This document shows, piece after piece, positions 20,966 through 27,398 of a stretch of 64,000 nucleotides of DNA (positions are counted from its first letter, which is position 1; the number at the start of each line of letters is the position of its first letter). The DNA comes from Panacagrimonas perspica (GTDB lineage Bacteria > Pseudomonadota > Gammaproteobacteria > Nevskiales > Nevskiaceae), in the NCBI RefSeq assembly GCF_004364935.1, contig NZ_SOBT01000008.1, positions 62,001 to 126,000 of the forward strand. The letters are read 5' to 3'. The notes beneath the pieces were generated by a model, which worked only from the letters and a program-made list of their open reading frames with translations, did no database searches and was not told the origin of the DNA. Both the position numbers and the translations under genes were made by a program.

Positions 20966-21025
20966 CCCGGACGAAGTCCGGGGCGCCGTTCACAGGTCGA
21001 CACCCCCGGACTTCGTCCGGGCTAC
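20962..21025. repeat. GTAG-headed palindromic repeat, copy 2
   Basis: Perfect 22-bp arms (20962-20983 and 21004-21025), each starting from the outside with GTAGCCCGGACGAAGTCCGG. The left GTAG supplies the stop of the PLDc_N gene, and the right half codes for the last residues of the minus-strand reductase. Confidence 0.87.
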
Positions 21026-22006
21026 GGTCTGCGATACGGCTGCACGCAGCTCGGCCGGCGTGATGTGCGCGGGCGTACGACTGGCCCCGATCATCTCCAC
21101 CAGCTTCGCGTTGACCGGCGTCGCAAACCCGCTGTCCCGCCCGAGCCGCACGACTTCGCCGTTGAGCTGCTCGACCTCGGTGGCCTTGCCTGCCTCGACG
21201 TCGGACACCATCGACGGATACGCGCCCTCGCGCACGCCGTTGCGGTACTTGGCGAACCACCAGGGCAGCGGTCCGCCGTGCAGCAGCGCCCAGCGGTACG
21301 CGCCGTAGGGCAACACCAGCGGCAGCTTCCACGGCAAGTGGGATGCATCGAGTGCGCCGGTCGCCTCGTCGAGCACGGCGACGTAGACGCGACGCAGATC
21401 AGGGTCGAGGAACAGGTCCTTGAACGTCGTGCGCGTGAGCGCGCAGATGGCGTTGGCCAGATTGATCAGCAGCTTTCCCCAGACGGCCGCGTCGCCCGGA
21501 GCGGCCTTCACGATCATGCCGGTGCCGCCGAATGCAGCGAGCAATGCGGCGTCGGCGTCTCCGAGCACGATTTCCGCACGCGTCGTGAGACGTGCGTGCA
21601 ATGGGCCGAGCAGCTGGCCGTTCATCATCACGCTCATCGGCACCACGCGCGCGCCGGGACGGCGCTCGCGCAGCAGCCGCAGCGGCGCGTAGCCGTTGAG
21701 CGTGGAGACCAGCGTGCACGTGGACGGAATCGGATCCGGCAACTGATCGACCAGTGCTGCGAGATCGGGAAACTTCACGCCGATCACCAGTGCCTGCACG
21801 TCGCGCAGGTCGAGCGTCGTCACCGATGCCGGACGCGCGGCGGTGAGCGACGGTCGTGCATCCGGAAAGTCGGTCCGCACCTGCGCGATCGCGTCGAAGC
21901 GCGCGACATCCCTGGCGCGGGCGTACAGGCGCACGTCGCGGCCGGCGGCGGCCAGATGCGTCGCCAGGATCGTGCCGACTGCGCCGGCGCCGACGATCAG
22001 GATCAT
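20990..22006 (-). CDS. Ketopantoate reductase-family oxidoreductase (PanE/ApbA-like)
   Basis: A 338-residue NADP-dependent reductase of the 2-dehydropantoate reductase family. The N-terminal Rossmann motif MILIVGAGAVGTILATHLA is followed by a C-terminal helical domain with WGKLLINLANAICALT, which carries the conserved Lys and Asn of the family, and a second catalytic region at YPSMVSDVEAGKATEVEQLNG. The start at 22006 has an excellent ribosome site (GAGGAGG). The final 12 or so residues (VARTKSGGVDL) come from a GTAG palindrome and not from the ancestral gene. Length is somewhat more than E. coli PanE (303). A true role in pantothenate synthesis is possible but not shown. Confidence 0.82.
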   Translation of the reverse strand: MILIVGAGAVGTILATHLAAAGRDVRLYARARDVARFDAIAQVRTDFPDARPSLTAARPASVTTLDLRDVQALVIGVKFPDLAALVDQLPDPIPSTCTLVSTLNGYAPLRLLRERRPGARVVPMSVMMNGQLLGPLHARLTTRAEIVLGDADAALLAAFGGTGMIVKAAPGDAAVWGKLLINLANAICALTRTTFKDLFLDPDLRRVYVAVLDEATGALDASHLPWKLPLVLPYGAYRWALLHGGPLPWWFAKYRNGVREGAYPSMVSDVEAGKATEVEQLNGEVVRLGRDSGFATPVNAKLVEMIGASRTPAHITPAELRAAVSQTVARTKSGGVDL

Positions 22007-22035
22007 GTGCCGTCCTCCTCCCCTAAGATGTCGCC

Positions 22036-25000
22036 ATGATCGCCTGTCCTGCTTGCGCTGCCGACAACCCGGACGGGTCGCGCTTCTGCAACCAGTGTGG
22101 TGCGCGCCTGGGTGACTCCCCCGCGCCGAGCGCCGCGCGGGCCGGCTACACGCCACGCCATCTCGTCGATCGCGTGCTCAAGGACCGCTCGGCGATGATC
22201 GGCGAGCGCAAGCGCGTCACGGTCCTGTTCGCCGACATCAAGGGCTCCACGCGCCTGGCCGAGCAGGCAGGGGTCGAGGCCTGGCACGCGATCCTCGACC
22301 GCTTCTTCGGATTGCTCGCACACGCAGTACATCGCTACGAGGGCACGATCAACCAGTACACCGGCGATGGCGTGATGGCCTTGTTCGGCGCGCCGATCGC
22401 GCACGAGGACCACGCGCAGCGCGCCTGTCACGCGGCGCTGGAAATGCAGGCCGCCGTGCGCGGATTCGCCGATGAACTGCGTCTCGAGCGCGGCCTGAAC
22501 CTGACCTTGCGGGTGGGCCTGAACACCGGCGAGGTGGTCGTCGGGCGCATTGGCGACGACCTGCGCATGGACTACACCGCGCAGGGCGCCACGGTGAATC
22601 TGGCGGCGCGCATGGAACAGATCTGCGAGCCCGGGCAGGTGTACCTGTCGCGCGCCAGCGCGATCCAGGTTGAAGGCGCGTTCGCGCTGCGCAGCCTGGG
22701 CGCCACGCGCGTCAGCGGTGTCGAGCAGGCCGTCGAGGTGTTCGCGCTCGAAGGCCGCGGCGAACACGGATCGCGGCTGGCGCGTCGCCTGGCCGACGGC
22801 GTCGCCCCGTTCTTCGGCCGCGAGGCGGAACTCGCACGCCTGCAGGCCTGCATGGCCGAGGCCGCGAGCGGTTTCGGTCGCGTGGTGGCGCTGACGGGTG
22901 CCGCTGGCATCGGCAAGTCGCGCCTGTGTCACGAGTTCCTGGCCTCGGCCGAGAAGCGCGGTGTGCGCGTGCATCGCGCCGCCGCGTCGCCGTACGCGCG
23001 ACATCAGCCGATGGCCGCCCCGCGCGCGCTGTATCTGTCGCGCATCGGCTGCGAGGTGGGCGCGGACCCCGAGGACGTTCGCCGCTGCATCGAGTCCGAT
23101 CTTCCCGAATCGGTGCGCAACCGTCCGGGCGCTCTGGCGTTCGCGATGGAATTCGCCGGCGTGGGCAAGCCGGGCGAACTCAACGAAACACTGGCGGCGA
23201 GCCTGCGCGATTCGATGATGAGCCTGCTCGCGCACTACCTGCCCAAGGTGACCGAACCGCAGATCCTGCTGTTCGAGGACGTGCAGCACCTGGACGAACT
23301 CACGCTGGATTTCGTATGCCAGCTCGCGGAGGCGGTGGCCGGCACGCCGACCTTGCTGCTGCTGAGCTGGCGCGCCGACGCAGCGCCCGGAAAGCTGCTG
23401 GAGATGGGCGAGACGCTGACCCTGGGCCCGCTCGACGGCGGTGCCCTGAAGCGACTGGCGGCCGCTTCGCTCGGCTCCGACGCCTCGGTGGGGCCGCTGG
23501 TCGCCCGCATCGCGGAACGCAGTGGCGGCAATCCCTTCTTCGTCGAAGAGGCTGTGACCGCGCTGGCCGAGACCGGGCAGCTCGCCGGATCGCCCGGCGC
23601 GTATCGACTGGTGAAGGCGGTCGATCAGCTTCCGATTCCGGATTCGGTGCATGCGCTGATCGCCGCGCGCATCGACCGCTTGCCGGAATCGCACAAGGCC
23701 TGGTTGCAGGCCGCGTCGGTCGTCGGCGCCGACTTCGATGCGGCCCTGCTCGCGGTCGTCAGCGAAGGCACGGACGACGCGGCCAGCGCGCTCGACGCGC
23801 TGGAGTGCGCCGGCTTTCTGCAGTCGTCGGGCGGCAATGGACGCCGCTTCGCGCAGCCACTGCTGCGCGAGGTCGCCTACGGCATGCAGCTGGAGAGCCG
23901 TCGCGCGCGCATGCACGCACGCCTGGCCGAAGCCCTCGAAGCCCGCTGCGGCAACAACCCGGTGCAGGGCAGCGCGCGCAGCATCGCCGAGCATTGGGCC
24001 TTGGCGGGCAACTGGGCGCGCGCCGGACAGTGGAATCTGCACGCGGCGCGCTGGTTCGCCGCGCGCGACACCCGCGTCACGGCGGAACAGTACCGGCAGG
24101 CGCTGGAGCATCTGGATCGCGCGCCGTTCTCACCCGAGGTGCGGCGGCTGCGCATCGCCGCACGCGCCGGCCTGATCCGCCAGGCGCAGTTCACGCTGCT
24201 CGACGAGGACTCGGTCAACCGCGCCTACGCCGAGGCGCGTGCGCTGGCCGAGGAGTGCGGCGATCCGTTGTGTGCGGCGGAGCTGTCGATCTCGTACGGC
24301 GCCGACCAGCTCCAGCGCGGTCGTGCCGAGCTGGCGGCAAAGCTCGTGGAGGAGGGCGTGCGGCTGTGTCCGGACGATCAGCGCGCCGCGGTCGCAGCGC
24401 GCTTCCGGCTGCCGATCCTGCTGTCGTTCGGATCGATTGGCCGTCTGCGCGAAGGCATCGAACTCGCCAACTGGGCCAGCGGCGACGCCTGGCTGACCGG
24501 TCCCGTGGAGCTGGAAAACACGCTGTCGCGTGGCTTCGTGTCGATCCAGTTCGCCTGGGGCGGCGAGCTGCAGCGCGGGCGCGACGACCTGGATGCCGCC
24601 TTGCGCCTCGCCGAGCGCGACGGGCGCATCGCGAGCTGGATGCACGGGCTGCGCGTCGAGATGGCCTGGTTCTCCGGGAATCTCGACGGCGTCCTCGAGG
24701 AGGCGGATCGCGCCGTGGAACAGGCCGACGTGGTCGCCACCGCGTATTTCCGGGCGCTCGCGCTGCGCGGGCGCGGGCAGGCGCTGACGTTGCTCGGCCG
24801 GCACGAGGAAGCGATCCGCACCTTGCGCGAATCGCTGCCGCTGACGAGTCGCGGTGCGGGGGCGTTCCAGTTCCGGGCGCATCACCGTGCCGTGCTGGCC
24901 GAAGCCCTGCTCGGCGCCGGGCATATCGACGAGGCTGCGCAGGAAGCACAGGCGGCGGTGGCCAACGCGCAGGCGTCCGGCGCCAAGCTGTGGGAGCTGC

Positions 25001-25254
25001 GCGCCTGGATTGCGTTGCTTGCCCTTCCGGCCGAGGTGCTCGACGACGCTGCCGCGCAGGCGGGATTCGCTCGAGCCTACGAACTCGCGCGAACCATGTC
25101 CGCGCGCGGCGTGGAGCCGCGGCTCGACGAATGCGCGGCCCTGCGGCTGCGGGATCACGCCGAACGGACGCGCGCGCTCGAAGCCGTCGCGCAGGGATAC
25201 GAGCGGATCGGAGCGTTCGCGCACGCGCGGCGCGTCCGCGCACGCCACCCGTAG
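22036..25254 (+). CDS. Adenylate/guanylate cyclase-domain protein with AAA-type ATPase and TPR-like region
   Basis: A 1072-residue multidomain signalling protein. Residues 4-21 form a zinc ribbon (C4, C7, C18, C21). Residues 58-235 are a class III cyclase domain with metal aspartates D67 (FADIKGST) and D111 (YTGDGVMALFG) and transition-state residues N188 and R192 (GATVNLAARME). The lysine and aspartate that choose adenine are replaced by Q107 and T181, so the product is uncertain. Residues 255-560 hold a P-loop (TGAAGIGKSRL, near 296) and Walker B (LLFEDVQHLDE). The C-terminal 450 residues are helical and probably TPR-like. It is divergent from the reductase by 29 bp; TAAGAT sits 6 nt before the ATG. 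The stop TAG lies in a repeat. Confidence 0.88.
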   Translation: MIACPACAADNPDGSRFCNQCGARLGDSPAPSAARAGYTPRHLVDRVLKDRSAMIGERKRVTVLFADIKGSTRLAEQAGVEAWHAILDRFFGLLAHAVHRYEGTINQYTGDGVMALFGAPIAHEDHAQRACHAALEMQAAVRGFADELRLERGLNLTLRVGLNTGEVVVGRIGDDLRMDYTAQGATVNLAARMEQICEPGQVYLSRASAIQVEGAFALRSLGATRVSGVEQAVEVFALEGRGEHGSRLARRLADGVAPFFGREAELARLQACMAEAASGFGRVVALTGAAGIGKSRLCHEFLASAEKRGVRVHRAAASPYARHQPMAAPRALYLSRIGCEVGADPEDVRRCIESDLPESVRNRPGALAFAMEFAGVGKPGELNETLAASLRDSMMSLLAHYLPKVTEPQILLFEDVQHLDELTLDFVCQLAEAVAGTPTLLLLSWRADAAPGKLLEMGETLTLGPLDGGALKRLAAASLGSDASVGPLVARIAERSGGNPFFVEEAVTALAETGQLAGSPGAYRLVKAVDQLPIPDSVHALIAARIDRLPESHKAWLQAASVVGADFDAALLAVVSEGTDDAASALDALECAGFLQSSGGNGRRFAQPLLREVAYGMQLESRRARMHARLAEALEARCGNNPVQGSARSIAEHWALAGNWARAGQWNLHAARWFAARDTRVTAEQYRQALEHLDRAPFSPEVRRLRIAARAGLIRQAQFTLLDEDSVNRAYAEARALAEECGDPLCAAELSISYGADQLQRGRAELAAKLVEEGVRLCPDDQRAAVAARFRLPILLSFGSIGRLREGIELANWASGDAWLTGPVELENTLSRGFVSIQFAWGGELQRGRDDLDAALRLAERDGRIASWMHGLRVEMAWFSGNLDGVLEEADRAVEQADVVATAYFRALALRGRGQALTLLGRHEEAIRTLRESLPLTSRGAGAFQFRAHHRAVLAEALLGAGHIDEAAQEAQAAVANAQASGAKLWELRAWIALLALPAEVLDDAAAQAGFARAYELARTMSARGVEPRLDECAALRLRDHAERTRALEAVAQGYERIGAFAHARRVRARHP

Positions 25255-25275
25255 CCCGGGTTTCACCCGGGCTAC
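25251..25275. repeat. GTAG-headed palindrome, short form
   Basis: GTAGCCCGGGT (25251-25261), loop TTC, and its exact complement to 25275. It keeps the GTAG ends of the longer repeats but has only one hairpin. Its first GTAG contains the TAG stop of the cyclase gene. Confidence 0.75.
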
Positions 25276-25313
25276 GCTGCCTCGCGCATCTCGCCGAAGC
25301 GGCTTCCAAGTCA

Positions 25314-25408
25314 ACGGCTAACGCAAAGGGAACGGAAAGGCGCAGAGGATTTTCCGGATGTTCCTTTGCGCCTTTCTTGGCTGTTCTCTGCCTCCTTGCG
25401 ATAGCCGT
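25314..25408. repeat. Imperfect inverted repeat of the GCAAAGGCGCAAAGG family, copy 1
   Basis: A region with AACGCAAAGGGAAC and GGAAAGGCGCAGAGG on the left and CCTTTGCGCCTTTC and CTCTGCCTCCTTGCG on the right, forming an imperfect stem. It shares words with the cleaner element between fliH and fliI. Similar 17-nt sequences flank it (25302-25318 and 25413-25429, two mismatches). Confidence 0.6.
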
Positions 25409-25434
25409 TCTCGCTTCCAGGCCAACGGCAATCC

Positions 25435-25486
25435 GTAGCCCGGACGAAGTCCGGGGCCCCGCCTCCGGAGCGCACCCCGGACCGGC
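25435..25486. repeat. GTAG-headed palindromic repeat, decayed copy
   Basis: The left arm (GTAGCCCGGACGAAGTCCGG from 25435) is intact. The right arm is reduced to CCCCGGACCGGCT, with internal bases missing, and abuts the MerR stop codon at 25487. Confidence 0.65.
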
Positions 25487-26299
25487 TCAGCGCTGCATCT
25501 GCTCCAGGATTTCCGCGACGCGCTCGCCGAGGAACTTGTTGGCGGACTTTTCCAGCGCCCGCGAAACCTCGGCCTCGACCGCCATCATGGCCAGCGGGCG
25601 CAGCCGCCAGATCGTTTCCGCCAGCTTGGGTACGTCCTCCGGCGGCGGAAGCTGGCCTTCGCCGTAATGGTCGAGCAGGCGGGCGATGAGCTGCACCATC
25701 TGGTCGGCCACGCGCTGCACGTTGGCACGCAGGCCCTCGATGACCTTGAGCAGGTCCTCCAGCGGCATGCCGGCCTTGGCCAGTTCGGCGCCGGCGATCA
25801 GCATCTTCGGGCTCGGCGCCCGGTAGCGCAGGCCGTCCGGCTCCAGCAGGCCCAGCTCGATGACCTTCGCCAGCGTGCGCGGATTGAACACGATGCCGAA
25901 CATCTTCAGCAGCTCGGGCAGCGTGAAGTGGCGCGGCTGCTCGGCCGACCAGGGACTGGCGATCGCGCGTTCCAGGCCCACGATCTGGTGCAGATCATGA
26001 CCGCGCTCCAGGGCGTCCAGCAGTTCGGCGATGTTGCCCAGCGTGTAGCCGCGCGACAGCAGGCTGTTGATCAGGCGCAGGCGCGCGAGGTGATCGCGGG
26101 AATACCAGCCGGTGCGTCCGCGCTTGAGCGGAGGGGGAAGCAGTCCCCGGTCCTGGTAGGCCCGCACGTTGCGCACGGTCGTACTGGCCTCGCGCGCGAG
26201 TTCGTCGATCGTGAATTCGAGTTCGTCGCCGCCGTGGGACGTGGACTTCTTCGTGGACGGCGTGCGGCGCGCGGCGATCGTGCTGGATTTGGGGGCCAT
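25487..26299 (-). CDS. MerR-family transcriptional regulator
   Basis: A 270-residue activator-type regulator. After a Ser/Thr/Lys-rich N-terminal 25 residues, the MerR winged helix runs FTIDELAREASTTVRNVRAY, then DRGLLPPPLKRGRTGWYS and a coil around LINSLLSRGYTLGNIAELLDALERG (about residues 30-100). The effector half (100-270) has no cysteines, so it should not sense metals through thiols; it is apolar and may bind a hydrophobic ligand. It is divergent from the LolA-like/RND operon, and a 24-bp dyad sits in its own promoter. I infer that it controls itself and probably the exporter. The ATG at 26299 follows a -10 box by 6 nt, with no ribosome site, suggesting a leaderless mRNA. Confidence 0.85.
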   Translation of the reverse strand: MAPKSSTIAARRTPSTKKSTSHGGDELEFTIDELAREASTTVRNVRAYQDRGLLPPPLKRGRTGWYSRDHLARLRLINSLLSRGYTLGNIAELLDALERGHDLHQIVGLERAIASPWSAEQPRHFTLPELLKMFGIVFNPRTLAKVIELGLLEPDGLRYRAPSPKMLIAGAELAKAGMPLEDLLKVIEGLRANVQRVADQMVQLIARLLDHYGEGQLPPPEDVPKLAETIWRLRPLAMMAVEAEVSRALEKSANKFLGERVAEILEQMQR

Positions 26300-26305
26300 G
26301 CCGGA

Positions 26306-26335
26306 AATGTAAGCGCTGGCCGCTTCGCTTACCAA
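26306..26335 (-). promoter_or_regulatory. MerR-type promoter and operator: dyad inside an 18-bp spacer
   Basis: On the minus strand TTGGTA (26335-26330), an 18-nt spacer and TACATT (26311-26306) form a promoter. The dyad GTAAGCG-N10-CGCTTAC (26309-26332) fills the spacer, the place MerR proteins bind. The rest of the gap up to 26597 shows only a purine-rich ribosome site (GAGGGAAGGGAAGG, near 26562) for the next gene. Confidence 0.65.
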
Positions 26336-26597
26336 GGCTCTCGTCTTTCCGGATAGCGGGCCGGCGCATGGGGGGAGCCGAGCGGATCCCTCGACACCAG
26401 ACCGCCTGGCGGCGTTATCGGGCACCCACGGAGGCTGCGAGCGCCCGGGAAGGATCAAGGACACCCTGGACGACCGCGGCCTTCCATTCGCCGGCCGCCA
26501 GAGGCGGACGGCGTCCCGCCAGCTGCCAACCCGCAAGCCGGCCCGCAGCCGGTAAGCTCTGCGCGAGGGAAGGGAAGGTACCCAAGGGATCGATCGC

Positions 26598-27377
26598 ATG
26601 CGGACACTCGTCACGCTTTGTCTGGTATTGCTCGGTGTGCTTCCGGTACGCGCCGCCGACACGGTCGAATCCATCACGGCCTGCATGAAGGCCAACATTC
26701 CCGAGGCACTGCAGGTTCGCGAATTCGAGCTGGCCACCGCCGACAAGACGGGCGGCACGCGCACCCTGGTCGGCAAGCTCCACGCGCGGCTCGAGAAGGG
26801 AAAGATCAACGCGATGATGCGCATCCTGGCGCCGTCCGACATGCGCGACGCCGCCTACCTGGTGCGGGAGTCCAGCGAGCCGGGCAAGGAAGAGGAGATG
26901 TACGTCTACATCCCGGCGCTGCAGAAAGTGCGGCGCATCACCGGCGGCATGAAGGACAGCTCGCTGTTCGGCACCGATCTTTCGTATTCCGACGTCAAGC
27001 AGATCACCTACGCGCTGTCCGGCGGAACGCTCAAGCTCGAGCGCACCGAGAACCTCGAGGCGCGCCCGGCCTGGGTGCTGTCGATGGCTGCGGACGTCTC
27101 CGCCGGCGCGCGCTTCGACAAGGTCTACGCCTGGATCGACCAGAAGAGCTGCATGGTGCTCAAGGCCGAGTTCCAGCAGGGCGGCGTGGTGCGCAAGCGC
27201 TTCACCAGCGCCGCCAAGTACCTCGCCCAGTCCGGGCCCTACTGGTACATCACGCAGGCGCGCATCGAGGACCTTCAGGAAAAGACGCACACCGAGTTCA
27301 AGATCACCGGCCTGCTGAGCGACAAGGACCTGGCGGACCGGCTGTTCAATCCGCGGGCGTTCTACCTGGGGAATTGA
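26598..27377 (+). CDS. LolA-like periplasmic lipid/lipoprotein-binding protein, RND partner
   Basis: A 259-residue exported protein: signal peptide MRTLVTLCLVLLGVLPVRAA, then an 11-strand LolA/LppX-like domain of the type often annotated as outer-membrane lipoprotein-sorting protein. Family words are MMRILAPSDMRDAAYLVRE, EMYVYIPALQKVRRI, SLFGTDLSYSDV and the C-terminal HTEFKITGL. Genes of this type are regularly found next to MMPL/RND exporters, and the RND gene follows 21 bp downstream here. The likely job is to carry a lipid or hydrophobic cargo across the periplasm for that exporter. Cargo is unknown. Confidence 0.85.
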   Translation: MRTLVTLCLVLLGVLPVRAADTVESITACMKANIPEALQVREFELATADKTGGTRTLVGKLHARLEKGKINAMMRILAPSDMRDAAYLVRESSEPGKEEEMYVYIPALQKVRRITGGMKDSSLFGTDLSYSDVKQITYALSGGTLKLERTENLEARPAWVLSMAADVSAGARFDKVYAWIDQKSCMVLKAEFQQGGVVRKRFTSAAKYLAQSGPYWYITQARIEDLQEKTHTEFKITGLLSDKDLADRLFNPRAFYLGN

Positions 27378-27398
27378 TCTGAGCGGATCCGCGCGCCC

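Noticed and set aside
22926-25667. A 913-codon plus-strand frame overlapping the cyclase gene
   Set aside because: Arg/Ala/Gly-rich shadow frame. The cyclase frame has zinc ribbon, cyclase and P-loop motifs and a sensible start.
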